This document shows, piece after piece, positions 1-10,599 of a stretch of DNA of 64,000 bases. The DNA is from Rachicladosporium sp. CCFEE 5018. Its lineage: Eukaryota > Ascomycota > Dothideomycetes > Cladosporiales > Cladosporiaceae. The notes beneath the pieces were generated by a model that ran no database searches, was not told the DNA's origin, and saw only the letters and a program-made list of their open reading frames with translations. Position numbers and translations under genes: made by a program. Location of the stretch: contig KZ111181.1 in assembly GCA_002077045.2 (NCBI GenBank), positions 62,001-126,000 of the forward strand. Direction: 5' to 3'. Within the stretch, counting starts at the first letter, position 1. The number at the start of each line of letters is the position of its first letter.

Positions 1-134
1 CGAGCGGATCGAAGCGCCTCGACCGCTGCCTCATTATCGCCAATGCGGGTTCCGAACACCATGATCTTCCTGCTCAGCGCTTGAAAGAGGAGAACATCCG
101 CATCGATCTGCGCCTCTAGCGCGGCGGTTTCCAT
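1..134 (-). CDS. Partial unknown protein, N-terminal 44 codons only
   Basis: An open frame runs leftward off the window edge from an ATG at 134-132. The visible peptide begins METAALEAQIDADVLLF and is rich in Ala/Glu/Leu, compatible with a helical or coiled-coil start. The frame is also open upstream of this ATG for at least 90 bases, so the start is not certain. I do not recognise the family. Its composition loosely resembles the start of the next gene (537-1064), which is also leftward and helical, so the two could be related, but nothing seen proves it. Confidence 0.3.
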   Translation of the reverse strand, partial: METAALEAQIDADVLLFQALSRKIMVFGTRIGDNEAAVEALRSA

Positions 135-536
135 GTCGCTGATTCTGTTGCTCGTCAGCTCAGTGCTAGTGATGGAGCGCCGAATGGCGTAAAGCCCCGA
201 GCTTACAGTCCCTGTCGTCTGGTGCTCGATCTGTATATGAGGGCATCCTGCTGTTGTGTGCTGCTTACTAGTGGACCAGTGTTGAGGTCCCGATGGCGCG
301 TTGCTTTATGGTGAGGTAAGGTAAGGATCTAACAGTCATTGAGTGTCTGACAGACCCGGCGAGCAGCTGTTGATCTATGCATGCCATTCGCCGCCACGAG
401 AACGTGCAATCATGTGCGCGTTCGTTGCCAGCCCCCCTAGTGACTGAGTGAATTTTGGCAGTGAAGCCGCTGAATGGTACCGAAAGGAAGCAATGGATGT
501 GCACCTTGGATTTGACAATGCGCAATACCCTACCGA
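135..536. other. Intergenic spacer, nothing recognised
   Basis: About 400 bases between two leftward reading frames. No ORF with protein-like composition, RNA gene or repeat is visible. It would hold the promoter of the partial gene at 1-134. Confidence 0.3.
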
Positions 537-1064
537 CTACATAAATCCCAATATCCTCAGGATGGTCATGTACGACACACGATTCTCGGCGACTCCTTTA
601 ACCGCAGCAGCATGCGTGTTCGCTAGCCCAATCTCCTCGCCAGCCCGCAGCAAGTCAGCAGTCAAAGCAATAATCTCCTTCTGCTTTTCCGGTTCGCCAA
701 TATGATACTCTATCACCGTCCGAGCCTTCGCAGCAAGTTCCGAGATGTCCTTGGCAAGCCCAAGCCAGTACATAACGATGTCTTCGTGTAGAATCGCATC
801 CTGCGTGCAGAAGTCAGCCTGTGAGTTAGCGGCCTCGAAGCGACTGGGTGCTACTTCATTGCAGACGATCTGCAATACCATGGTCCGTTCGTCGACCCAA
901 ATGTACCATTCCCTGCTGGTAAGTTCGCGCTGAATAGCCTTCAGCAAATTTGCCATTGACTTGTCAATGTCTTCATCCAGCCTCTTGATCTCGACTTCAT
1001 GTTCGGCCTCAGCTTTGGCTTCTAAGTCGGCATGTTTGCCGTCGGATACATCTGGTTGTGCCAT
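537..1064 (-). CDS. Hypothetical helical protein, 175 aa
   Basis: A single-exon frame from ATG 1064-1062 to a stop at 537. The N-terminal 45 residues are highly charged (KAEAEHEVEIKRLDED) and look like a coiled coil; the middle contains a Trp/Tyr-bearing stretch (REWYIWVDERTMV); the C-terminal third is again helical and ends ILRILGFM. There is no signal peptide or membrane segment. I do not recognise the family and suggest no function. Composition and length without stops favour a real gene, but no motif confirms it, and an undetected intron could change either end. Confidence 0.45.
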   Translation of the reverse strand: MAQPDVSDGKHADLEAKAEAEHEVEIKRLDEDIDKSMANLLKAIQRELTSREWYIWVDERTMVLQIVCNEVAPSRFEAANSQADFCTQDAILHEDIVMYWLGLAKDISELAAKARTVIEYHIGEPEKQKEIIALTADLLRAGEEIGLANTHAAAVKGVAENRVSYMTILRILGFM

Positions 1065-1765
1065 GTTGACGACGGCTTTTCCTGTCAGTGCTGTCTCTGC
1101 TCTGCCACAGCCCGGACTGACTTACAGCTCACTTACTCGGTTCGCTCCCGATGACGACGGAAAGCGTGGATTTGCAACTCAAATGTTCGATGCTGGAGGC
1201 CTCTTTCTTGTGAGTGGTCTCGGAAGTAGATCCTCGATTCTAGGGGACGAGTGCAGGAAATAATGGATAGAGACGCGACGAGATCGGGATAAGCGATGAC
1301 AAGCTTACCATAGTGTCCATTTTGCTGATTTCGGAGTTCATGGTGGGTCAACAGACGCTGCGTCTTGCGAATCGCTGCACTCGACTTTACTATGACATTG
1401 ATGCTGACCAGGAAAGTCGACATGATCGGTCAGAACTGTCTACAAAGCGCTTTCATATCTCGATAAAAGGAAATACAGACCCCCATGATCTGGCTGAGTG
1501 GTTTGTCCAGAGTGCGGTGAGAACGTTAGAGGTGATCATCGGTATGCAGCAGAGCAGACAAACATCAGGTCTGCATTCGCCGATCAGTGCCAAGCTTTCC
1601 ACATCTCGATCTTCCTCGATGCTAGCGCGATCGACTTTACTTCGACGTCAGGTACCATGACGCGGGTCTGACCATCTCCACCCCGTCGCAACGGCCATTG
1701 CGCCGTATAGTGGCGCACTCTGAATGTAAGTCTAAGTAAGCTTTGCTGTCCTTCAACCTGGGTTC
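1065..1765. other. Intergenic spacer upstream of photolyase
   Basis: About 700 bases between a leftward unknown gene and the rightward photolyase. Short frames on both strands overlap each other and look random. It should contain both promoters; a CT-rich stretch (ctctctctgtcgcc) lies at the photolyase start. Confidence 0.3.
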
Positions 1766-3510
1766 ATGCTCTCTCTCTGTCGCCATCGTTCACCCAAGAT
1801 ATCCATCTTCCACGGCTCCCTTGTACGCTCATCAAAGATGTCCAAACACGCCCGCTCCCCGAGCTCAGACGATGTCCTCAGACATCCGACTACGAAACGA
1901 GCGAAGGAGATAGACAAGAGTCCCCCAATGACCCTTCTCGAAGAGGCTCTTACCAAGAACAAAGGCGACCACAAGCCTAGCAATGTCCTGCATTGGTTCC
2001 GCGCCAAGGACCTCAGGCTTGAAGACAATCGCGCCCTCCACGCCGCGGCGCAAAAGGCCAAGGAAGGCAAAGGCTACCTCCTAGCAATGTATCTGCACTC
2101 CCCTAAAGACCTCGAGTGGCATGGGACAAGTCCCGCGCGCACAGATTTTATCATGGAGAACTTGCGGATCATGAAAGATCAGCTGCAGAAACGCCACATC
2201 CCGCTTGCGATCGTAACAGCCGCCGAGCGCGGCGAGAAAGCTGCCAAAGTCATGGAGTTCGTGAAGGAGCACGACATCTCGCACATGTACGCGAACATCG
2301 AATACGAGGTAGATGAGCTTCGACGAGATATTAAAGTCGCGAAGCTGGTACAAGCCGAGAAGGAGGTGTCATTCGAAGCACTGCATGATCAGACCGTGAT
2401 AGTACCTGGGGAGTTGAAGACTGGAGCTGGAGGGCCGATGAAGGTGTTCACGCCTTATCATAAGGCTTGGCTGGCTGAGACGAAATCGGAGCCAAGTCTG
2501 CTTGATACTGTGCCTGTGCCCGAGGAGAATGATAAGAAAGCCGCGAAGGAGTTCAAGAAGCTGTTTGACACGAAGGTGCCGAGTCTAGCGGACTTGCCGG
2601 ATAGCAAGCAATTCGAGGGTACGAAGGAGAGGGACCAGATCCGGAAGCTGTGGCCTGCTGGGAATGCAGCAGGGATGAAGCGACTGGGAGACTTTCTGCA
2701 GAAGAAGATCGGAACATATGCGGAAGACAGGTCGAACCCTGCGCTAGATCCAGGTAGTAGGCTTAGTGCCTACTTCTCCACTGGTGTCGTGAGTGTAAGA
2801 GAAGTACTGAAGAAGACGAAGGAATTCAACAAGAACAAGCATTTCGATGCAGGCGACGCCGGCGTAGCGTCTTGGGTGCGAGAGATCGGTCAGTCTGCCA
2901 GTACCCACTGTGCCCATATACACACTAACAAAATCCAGTCTTCCGCGAGCACTACCGCCAAATCATGGTAGTAATCCCCCACAACTCGCTCAACCTCCCC
3001 CAAAACATGAAGTTCGACAACGTCCAGTGGGAAGACGACCCAGACGGCCTCCAAAAGTGGTACGACGGTACAACAGGTGTCCCCTTCATTGACGCTGGCA
3101 TGCGCCAACTAAACGCCGAAGCCTACATGCACAACCGCCTCCGCATGAACACCTCGTCCTACCTCCGCGCCAACCTCCTCATAGACTACCGCAGAGGTGA
3201 GCGCTGGTTCGCAGAGAAGCTAATCGATTGGGACTTGTCGAACAACACGCAAGGCTGGGAGCCGAGCTACACGGTCTTCAACCCTGTCGTGCAGGCCGAG
3301 AAGTGCGACCCAGATGGCGATTACATCCGCAAATGGGTTCCGGAGCTAAAGGACGTGAAGGGCAAGGCTGTGTTTGCGCCGCATGCGAGATTGAGCAAGG
3401 CGGAGTTCGAGAAGTTGGGGTATCCCAAGCCGCATGTCGATTATACGGAGAGCGCGGCGAGGGCGAAGGCGAGGTACAAGGCTGATTTGGCGGATGCACC
3501 GGATCCTTGA
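1766..3510 (+). CDS. PHR1: Class I (CPD-type) DNA photolyase / cryptochrome family, 564 aa, one intron
   Basis: Light-driven FAD enzyme expected to split cyclobutane pyrimidine dimers in nuclear and possibly mitochondrial DNA. Exons are 1766-2888 and 2939-3510; the 50-nt intron (GTCAGT...CCAG) restores WVREI-VFREHYRQIM. The N-terminal photolyase fold starts at VLHWFRAKDLRLEDNRAL. The FAD domain holds FTPYHKAW, PGSRLSAYFSTG, TGVPFIDAGMRQL, HNRLRMNTSSYL and DYRRGERWF. Two starts are possible: ATG 1766 adds a basic Ser/Arg-rich leader that could target mitochondria, as in yeast Phr1; ATG 1838 gives a 540-aa form. Odd point: between the conserved Trp of QGWEP and the FNP motif there are only 6 residues, against about 17 in E. 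coli photolyase, so part of the usual flavin-pocket loop is missing. Repair function is inferred from family. Confidence 0.9.
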
Positions 3511-4219
3511 GGCAGCTACTGTGCGTCTCGAGCATCTGCGTTCGGGGGGGCAGGTGGAGGCTGTTGTGCATTCATGGCGATACGTTCAAAGCCAGTTCGC
3601 CGTTTGCTGAGATGCGCCTTGGATCCTGTCACTACACCGCCGGTAACAGGGCAATCGACCACGATAGCCCGTCGCGTTGACGAGTTCATATCGTCAGTCT
3701 CTCTCCAGCGACAGGCTCCTCAGATGGTCGACGCGGGAGAGAAGGTGCGACCGGCATTGTATGGCGGCGAGCCTCGAGTAGCAGGCGTACACCAATGCAA
3801 GCTACTTTGGCAGGAACAATCGACAGAGATATTTTCAGCCTAGACCAAGGCACAAGGAGAGATCGGCGTAAAGCCACTTCCATTCACCGCATAACAACAA
3901 TACATTGTTCTCGTTACTGTTCACGCTACTGTCAACGTGAGTTTGCTATCATTCCCCTTGCTGCTCATACTCTCAATATCACATATAAACCACACGCCGC
4001 CGCCGAGAAACGCACACGCCGAGACAATGTTTGTCTTGCTCCTTCCTCATTTCTCCTGCACTATACACTCACACGATCTCGGGTTAACACCTGGCCCCAA
4101 GAACAGCTCCTAGCAGCCACAGAGACACTAGTCTACAAATGAGAACCTGATCTACGTTATGGCACAGAGATCACGCGCGTTATTGCAGAACGAGTACGCT
4201 CTATTCCCTATTTGCTTAC
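3511..4219. other. Intergenic spacer, nothing firm
   Basis: Downstream of the photolyase. A run of g at 3545-3550 and a CA-rich stretch near 3890-4090 are visible. A rightward frame at 3795-4142 has no family features. It may be the 5' part of the weak gene at 4220. Confidence 0.3.
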
Positions 4220-4567
4220 ATGGCCTCAAGCATCTTTGCTGACCTGCTTGATCAGAAGAAGGACATAGCCGCAGCCGAGACTCCGGAAGAACACCACCGC
4301 CTTAGCGAGCAACCTGGCAGAGCTATCAAATGCGCTTACGATTTGCGGATGGATGTGGCGACTATTGAGGCGAATGTAGTGGAGATGACTGGGGCTGATG
4401 GGAAGGGGAGGGAGTGGGAGGGGGTGGCGAGGCAGAGGCTCAAGAGGGTTTGTGAGAAACTGAGGGAACTGAAGAAGTTGAGTGCGAGGGAGGATCAGGC
4501 GATTAAGGAGGGGGAAAAGGTAAAGCAGGGAGAGGAGGAGTTGTGCTGGTGTTGTGGGGTGATGTGA
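4220..4567 (+). CDS. Small hypothetical coiled-coil protein, 115 aa
   Basis: A frame from ATG 4220 to a TGA at 4565-4567. The sequence is charged and helical (KRVCEKLRELKKLSARED), rich in Glu/Lys, and ends in a Cys/Trp cluster CWCCGVM. The family is unknown. A similar charged peptide lies about 0.8 kb downstream (4995-5333), and upstream peptides of the two regions (EQLLAATETL near 4105; HEALLSATESL near 4800) look alike, which hints at a decayed tandem pair. That is weak evidence, and the gene may have unrecognised 5' exons. Confidence 0.3.
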   Translation: MASSIFADLLDQKKDIAAAETPEEHHRLSEQPGRAIKCAYDLRMDVATIEANVVEMTGADGKGREWEGVARQRLKRVCEKLRELKKLSAREDQAIKEGEKVKQGEEELCWCCGVM

Positions 4568-5470
4568 AGGCGGTGGATTGAGGGGGTAGAGGGATTTGGA
4601 CGGGCATGAACGACCTAGATGCCCAATTCAATATCAGTCAGCGTAAAGGGAGTACCTCTTACTCTCAGATGCCTTACCTTCGTCTACCGCTCCTAACTGC
4701 ACTCACTACAGACAATGTAACCTAACCCCTTTCCGACGGCCTAGTAATTTCCTCCTGACCGTCTACAGGTCTCCTTCCCGCTACGTCCGCGAATACCACG
4801 AAGCTCTCCTCTCAGCCACAGAATCTCTCCTTAGTAGCTGCGCCGAAGAAGTGAAGGATAGCCCTCGCACAGCTCACACTCTCCGGCATCGCGTTGGTCT
4901 CCCGATCCCTACGACCTCAGTAGCCTGATACTAATTGATGAGCTGTTAGAACAAGCTCAAAGCAGCAGCGAAAACCGATGATTGAAGAGAAACCGTGCGA
5001 GTGCGGGTGCGGAAAGCGTATGATACGCACAACGCGCTCCGAATAGTCGCCCATCAAGCGAAGGCGCACTGTGACTGCACACGAGATTCCAAGGCATGGA
5101 CGGGCAACGAGCCGAGAGTAAGGGCAGTCTGGTTCAAGACCAAGGAACTACTTGCAGTGAGTAGTGAGTTGGACAAGGCGTACGAGAGGGGACTGAAAAG
5201 GGATTGCTGGGAACAGCTTAGGTATAAGATGGGGCAGGTGAAGGCGAGAGTGAAAAGGGGGGTGGTGAGGGCTGATGTGATGGCGTCGTTGTCTGCATGC
5301 TCATTGCCCAACGCATCTCTCTGGCTGACATAATTCTTTTGACCCAATGCCTCAGTCCTACCCGTTACCCGTCGTATTATACACGTCGTTTCCTTCTCCA
5401 ATCTCCTCACCGGTAACGCCCGCTAGTGATACAATGCCGTTTCCTCCTCTTTGCCCCTTGACGACTGCAA
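4568..5470. other. Spacer with a possible decayed relative of the 4.2-kb ORF
   Basis: Holds a rightward 112-codon frame (4995-5333, non-ATG start) rich in Lys/Arg/Glu, and a separate peptide resembling the region upstream of 4220. Frames are interrupted, so if this was once a gene it is not intact as read. The 3' end of SEC2 follows at 5471. Confidence 0.25.
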
Positions 5471-7525
5471 TCAATCAAACCCACCCGGCATCTTCTTCTC
5501 CTTCGCCTGCTGCTCCATCCTCCGTACCCGTTCCAGCACAGCCGACGGTCTCCTCTCGGGTGCTGGTGGCTTGACTTCGCCACTAGCTGGCGCGACAGGA
5601 GGCACAGGCTCGTTCAGAATCGGTATACATGTCGCACTCAATTCCGGCGTATCTAGCGCTGATGCACCGCCGGTGGTCGGAGCATCATCAGAGGGCTGCG
5701 GTGGCGGTATTCCCCGTGCTTCATCCGGAAGCTCTGGGTCAGTTTCTGGGACACTTGAGATCGCGAGACCTTTTGGCGTCTCGGCCGGTGCCTCATGGTT
5801 CGTGGTAATGGCGTCCAGATCCTTGGGCATAGGGTCGGCGTCCAGTGAAACTGGAATTGATTTGCTGATACTCATCGACTTTCGATGACTGCGGAACACC
5901 TCGAGCAGCTTCTCCTCTGGTTCCGGCTTCGTCTCCATCGGCACTGCTTCCACACCATCTCCAGTCACATCCTTCGGCTCCAATGCGCTCTTCGCCTCTG
6001 CCGCCTCCGCCTCAGGAATGCCCTCAAGACTCGGCCTCAGAGCCTCAACCCTCGGCGTCCCAACCCTCGCCCCTACGTTGGGCACAACCCCACCCCCAAC
6101 CCTAGCCCAAAACATCTTTTCTCTGAGTCTGACGGCCTCCTCCCACGCACCCATCTCGCCAACCTCGCCTTGAGAAACCCGCCAATGCCCTTCCCTGATC
6201 ATGCGCAAGAAGCTGACTAGCTCGGCACTACTCCTCACCCGACCAAGGCAGAACTCGCAAAGCGGGTATCGCTGCGCTGAGTCCTCTTCGCTGACTCGAA
6301 ACCGATGTCGTCGTACGTACGGTTCCGCTTTGCGGGCTTCGCCACACAGCGCACAAGCGAATATGGGGCCATAGAACTTGGTCTGCGGACTGAAGGGCTC
6401 AATCGCGAGGGTCCCTGCGAGGAGTGCAGAGGCTACGCTGCGACGCGAGAGGAAGGAGAGGCCTGGTGCGAGGTCTAGGCGGAGGGTCGGCTCGATGTCT
6501 TCGGTCTGCACGCGCTTGTAGAATTTGGAATCCTTGAGAGGCGGCTGCGAGGCGGCGAAAGTGGCGGATTGGGGACTTGAATTTGTGGAGAAGGAGAAGG
6601 CGCCTGGTAAGGCAGGAGAGGATGTGCTGAGATTGGTTTGACTGCTGGAGGTCAGAGGCGGCTGCGTGGTGTTGCTGCTGTTTGCGCGGGAGTGACCGAG
6701 AGCTATGCGTGATGTCTTCAGTAGGTCGAGGAAATCTGTGTACGCTGCTACATCGTTTCGGAGGACAGGTGTGAGCAATTGTGTGTAGTGGAGTGAGTGC
6801 TCTGGGTTGAACTCGGCGGGTTGGGTAGCGTTGGGAGAGAGCTGCATGGAGTCAAACGTTGCAGTCCCGGCGTGTATGGGTGTGGACGGCATGCTGTCTA
6901 GCCGTGTGTCGATGTCGCCTCGTTCTGACATCTTCTCCATAGTGAGCTTCAGATCTTGCAACTGCTCCTGCTGCGATCCTAGCAGTACCGAGTTATCTTC
7001 GATTTGACTTCTCAGCTGTGCCACCTTCTTCTCTGCCGCTTCCGTCTCCTTCCTTGCAGCCGCTACCATGGTATTCGCCTCCTCGAACAGCGCAGTAGTC
7101 AGACTCTCCAGCTCGCCCTCTGTCTGGCGTCTTGAGTTCTCCGCCTCTTCTCTCGCAGCCTTCTCTTTCGCCAAGTCCGCTCGCAGCGCCTCCATAGTCT
7201 TCTCGATCTCGTTCTTCCGCACAAAGATTCCATTTGCGATCATGTCGTCAATACTCTTCTTCTCGGCTTTCACCCGTGCGTGATCCCGTTTCATCAGATC
7301 CAGTTCATGTCTCGTGACTTGCAGCGTGTCGTCCAGGTTCGTCTGATAGTTGATCGAGTTCACCAGCTTTGTGCTTAGCATTGCGACCTCCTGGCTCAAG
7401 TCTGGTTGGCTCCCCTGCCTCTCGTCTGTGCTGTTAGCCCTGTGCACAGGCGAGGGTGTCCGCGTGTCCATGACGTGCTCGTCGCGCATACTGCTCACGG
7501 GATGCTGCATTGCTACGGCTGCCAT
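5471..7525 (-). CDS. SEC2: Sec2-type Rab guanine nucleotide exchange factor
   Basis: Exchange factor expected to activate the exocytic Rab Sec4 on secretory vesicles. From ATG 7525 the protein is 684 aa. Residues about 45-200 form a long coiled coil, and it contains the Sec2 signature ELESLTTALFEEANTMV (about residues 138-155), the part that binds the GTPase in yeast Sec2. Ser/Thr/Pro-rich linkers follow, then a conserved C-terminal region with paired cysteines, CALC and CEFC, around RRHRFRVSEED, as in Sec2/Rabin8 relatives. The tail is low-complexity and acidic. The frame stays open upstream to 7645 and beyond with no ATG until an in-frame stop near 7715, so the first codons may lie in an upstream exon behind an intron; I took the first in-frame ATG. 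Function is inferred from the family. Confidence 0.8.
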   Translation of the reverse strand: MAAVAMQHPVSSMRDEHVMDTRTPSPVHRANSTDERQGSQPDLSQEVAMLSTKLVNSINYQTNLDDTLQVTRHELDLMKRDHARVKAEKKSIDDMIANGIFVRKNEIEKTMEALRADLAKEKAAREEAENSRRQTEGELESLTTALFEEANTMVAAARKETEAAEKKVAQLRSQIEDNSVLLGSQQEQLQDLKLTMEKMSERGDIDTRLDSMPSTPIHAGTATFDSMQLSPNATQPAEFNPEHSLHYTQLLTPVLRNDVAAYTDFLDLLKTSRIALGHSRANSSNTTQPPLTSSSQTNLSTSSPALPGAFSFSTNSSPQSATFAASQPPLKDSKFYKRVQTEDIEPTLRLDLAPGLSFLSRRSVASALLAGTLAIEPFSPQTKFYGPIFACALCGEARKAEPYVRRHRFRVSEEDSAQRYPLCEFCLGRVRSSAELVSFLRMIREGHWRVSQGEVGEMGAWEEAVRLREKMFWARVGGGVVPNVGARVGTPRVEALRPSLEGIPEAEAAEAKSALEPKDVTGDGVEAVPMETKPEPEEKLLEVFRSHRKSMSISKSIPVSLDADPMPKDLDAITTNHEAPAETPKGLAISSVPETDPELPDEARGIPPPQPSDDAPTTGGASALDTPELSATCIPILNEPVPPVAPASGEVKPPAPERRPSAVLERVRRMEQQAKEKKMPGGFD

Positions 7526-8303
7526 GTTGATATCCTGACTCGCGGTGGAAATCGGTCTCGCAAGCGGAGGGGTTGCAGGCACAAGATTCTGTGGTGTCAC
7601 CGGGCGGGAAGACGAGGATTTGGGGAAGCCATTTGCCCAGCTCAAGTGGGCGACCAGAAAGCTGAGAAGTGATATGAGTGACTTGTGATTGGAAGACGGG
7701 AGATTGATCTGTCACTCACTCCGCCAGAATGAACACACGCGCAATTGACTTTCCCCGAGGCGCTTCTTACGACTGTGGCGGCGCGGGAGGCCGTTGACAA
7801 CGCTTCTTTGTAATGGGATTGTTCGGGAAACACGTGAGTGGAAAGATCGAGAGCTATTCTGGAATGTATGCAATGGGAAGGGGAGAATTCGATCGGATAT
7901 GCTCGTCAGAGTCAACACGCGCGATGCACCCATGGCGGAGATCATTACATTGACAGCGCCAAGACTGGAGACCCCTGCGGAGAGCGGGCGCTCATGGCAA
8001 CGGCGGCGGCTAACTTAGATTTGATGGCAAGTTGTTCAGCATCTCTACACCTCTTCCGTCTTGAATCCCTCGACAGAACTATGTCGCTTCCTCTGGGGGC
8101 GTCCACCTCGCTGAGTCCCACTGACCTTCATCTGCCCACTGCAGCAAGCTTCGGCCTCGAGGCTGTATAATGATATGCTTCCCTCCCTGATATCGTTATT
8201 TCTCCCTGAACATGACCGCTGTGGGTGCGCCCGAGAGATGAGTCGTAGTAGCCCTTGTGTCTGCCAGCTAGAAAACCATCGAAGAGCATTCGCGACGCAG
8301 AAA
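7526..8303. other. SEC2 upstream region and spacer
   Basis: The first 120 bases continue the SEC2 frame without ATG, with an acceptor-like CTTCTCAG and a donor-like GTGAGT on the minus strand near 7665-7715, so a 5' exon or leader intron is likely. A CACGTG hexamer lies near 7835. No other gene is recognised. Confidence 0.35.
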
Positions 8304-9017
8304 TCACTGGTGCTCTACAGCCATGCGCCGCATACCCGTCCGACCGATGATAACCAGCTGGGTCACACGTGGTGTCCACTGGAGAAACGGAGCAAGATAC
8401 TCGAGGACCACCGAGTCTTTCTTACTCTCGAAATGATACCGATCGGTCGAGGTGTCGTGCACAGTGAGCTCACGAAGTCCTGTGAGCGAGCGCAACACCG
8501 CCTCTACCACCCGATCTGCTCTCTCGACGCACGGCTTCACTGCGCTGGTCCCACCGCGCGCTAAAGCCAGCAGCTGTCCGATCAGCCCGTCGTAGGGATC
8601 GCCGACTTCGAGTGTGGTGATGCGATGATGCCGGCGACCGTACTCGGCACGAATGCGATGTGGCTCATTCGCAAACTGCTCGCCGAGACGGGGTTTATTT
8701 ATGAAGTCCCGGATCAAGGAGTGCGCGAACAAGTTGTAGCAGTGTAACTCCGCGGGCACGTTTTGCCAGGCGAGATCTCCTGCTTCGATGCTGATCTGCT
8801 TGCAGGTGAGCAGGACAGCGAAATTAGGGTGTCCGCCCTGGTATTCAGCGGGTCTGTTGCGGCGAAGATCCTGTAGTAGGTTAATATGAGTTATATCCCA
8901 GAGTCCGCTGAAGACGAGCTCCCAGATGTTGTTGCGCAGCTCGGCCGGTAGCTTGGCGAAGGGCGAGCTGCTCATGCCGTCGACAACAATGGGCGACGAG
9001 ATGGCCATTTCGCTCAT
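8304..9017 (-). CDS. 2EXR / F-box-like domain protein, 237 aa
   Basis: Single-exon frame from ATG 9017. Residues about 20-85 carry the fungal 2EXR-type hallmark: FAKLPAELRNNIWELVF, then LLTCKQISIEA. The rest is helical with a HHRITTLEVGDPYDG segment and ends RRMAVEHQ. Proteins of this kind are very abundant in Pezizomycotina and resemble F-box proteins, but their substrates are unknown. The next leftward gene upstream (9373-10212) is a clear paralogue (same LPAELRN.IWE, GGHP and AW.N landmarks), so the pair probably arose by local duplication. No function beyond possible protein-protein adaptor should be assumed. Confidence 0.7.
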   Translation of the reverse strand: MSEMAISSPIVVDGMSSSPFAKLPAELRNNIWELVFSGLWDITHINLLQDLRRNRPAEYQGGHPNFAVLLTCKQISIEAGDLAWQNVPAELHCYNLFAHSLIRDFINKPRLGEQFANEPHRIRAEYGRRHHRITTLEVGDPYDGLIGQLLALARGGTSAVKPCVERADRVVEAVLRSLTGLRELTVHDTSTDRYHFESKKDSVVLEYLAPFLQWTPRVTQLVIIGRTGMRRMAVEHQ

Positions 9018-9372
9018 GATGACGCGGTAGTGTAGTGTAGGCGAGTTAAAGGTGATGTTGAGTTAAGAGAGGAGTGCGGTTAAAGTAGTATTTGTTGCAA
9101 AGTGCAGGTCACGGGGCAGGTGCATGGGCAGACGCGAAGGGCAGGAGCGGACGTGCAGTGAGTAAGTAAGGCAGGAACGAAGCTGAGAAACTGTTACGAT
9201 AAAAAATTACATCGCTGCACTTCACTTCGGCCACTTTAGCTGATACAATCAGCATGTGCTAGGCACTCTAATCCTTGCCAAGAGCCGAGCAATTCCTTGG
9301 GACCGCTGCCACAGCTGTTTCACCTTCCGCAGGAGCCATAGCTAAGACCGTGGTCCAACTATAGACGCATTG
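9018..9372. other. Spacer between 2EXR paralogues
   Basis: About 355 bases; the promoter of the 8304-9017 gene is expected here. An A-run (gataaaaaattac) near 9200 is the only visible feature. Confidence 0.3.
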
Positions 9373-10212
9373 TCACTCCTGGACCGCTGCTCTATACTTG
9401 TGCAGCATCACTTCCTGATCATACGGCTCTTCCGCAACCTTGGGCAGCGTCGCAGACTCCTCCCTCAGAGGCTGCTTCTCATATCGAAAGCGACCGACAG
9501 TCTTCTCGCTATCAACATCGATCTTTCCCAACGACGGCATGACCTCCAGCAGTGTCTTAAAGCTCGCATCAACACTGAGACGCGAATCCGGCGCTGGTGC
9601 GGCTTGAACACCATACCTGCTCCGCATCACAGCCTCAGCCTGAGCCATGTACAGACACATGATCGCCACGATGATGTTCGAGACCCTGAGGCTCAGTCTG
9701 AGCTGCGATAGGTCTGCGCTGGTAAGATCGCGTACTGCTTGGTTGTTGAGACAGCTCAAGGTGCGTGGCTCAGAGAAGTCGATCTCCAGGATGGTGATGT
9801 TTTCGAGTCGCGGGCAGGGTATTAGGCGCAGCTGCTGGGGCTTCTGGATTATGCGCTTCCACCAGGACATGAAGATAACTTTCTCGCTCATGCACGCGTC
9901 TAGCACTCCATTCGTCGTTGGGCAGTCCAGCGTCAGATCGTCGCAGTCTAGAATCGCCCTGACATTGGTCCAGGCGAAACCTGCAGCCTCTCTGTTCACC
10001 TGTCTGCATGATTGAAGAAGCGTAAGCCGTGGGTGGCCGCCTGGATAGGGGATCAGGATATTGAATTCGGGTTTACGGAAGAGCTTCAGAGTAATACCAT
10101 CCCAGACTCCAGCGAAGACGGATTCCCAGATCGCATTGCGCAGTTCGGCTGGCAAGTCGCCGAGAGGAGAATCGCGCATATCAGTTTCGATGCGCGATGG
10201 AGAATTACCCAT
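9373..10212 (-). CDS. 2EXR / F-box-like domain protein, 279 aa
   Basis: Single-exon frame from ATG 10212. LGDLPAELRNAIWESVF at about residues 17-33 and LLQSCRQVNREA at about 65-76 define the fungal 2EXR/F-box-like module. The middle part includes ENITILEIDFSEP, and a hydrophobic helix SNIIVAIMCLYMAQAEAV follows. It is a paralogue of the adjacent 237-aa gene: both share GGHP before the second motif and AW.NV after it, but the C-terminal halves differ in length and sequence. Function unknown; an adaptor role is only an inference from the family. Confidence 0.7.
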   Translation of the reverse strand: MGNSPSRIETDMRDSPLGDLPAELRNAIWESVFAGVWDGITLKLFRKPEFNILIPYPGGHPRLTLLQSCRQVNREAAGFAWTNVRAILDCDDLTLDCPTTNGVLDACMSEKVIFMSWWKRIIQKPQQLRLIPCPRLENITILEIDFSEPRTLSCLNNQAVRDLTSADLSQLRLSLRVSNIIVAIMCLYMAQAEAVMRSRYGVQAAPAPDSRLSVDASFKTLLEVMPSLGKIDVDSEKTVGRFRYEKQPLREESATLPKVAEEPYDQEVMLHKYRAAVQE

Positions 10213-10599
10213 CCTGCGATACCTAGAGTCAAGTTGATGTGGGAGTGGAATGCGGTTCCATAGAGAATCTGCGGTAAGTTCGACCGCAAGCGGATCTTTC
10301 AGGCGTGCACAAAGTCACTAATTGAGGTGAACACTTCTGAGGAAGGCACGATTCCGTAGTGAGCCTGAACGGCACTGACCACAACACTATCCTCCACTAC
10401 GCTGACCGATACATTGATTCAGATTGACGTCGTGTACTCAGTGTATCGAAAGCTCTTGCTACATTCAACCATCGGCCTAGGCATCGCGCCGCTCACTCGT
10501 ACCACTCAGAGACGTCTGCCCTTCGCGCGCGAGCCACATTGCACTGCTCCATCGTGCGCCAACATCTAACGAGATCGGCCTCGCAAGGTGCCACCACAG
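10213..10599. other. Spacer, nothing recognised
   Basis: Promoter side of the 279-aa 2EXR gene and the 3' side of the next leftward gene. No ORF with protein-like composition and no repeats are seen. Confidence 0.3.
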
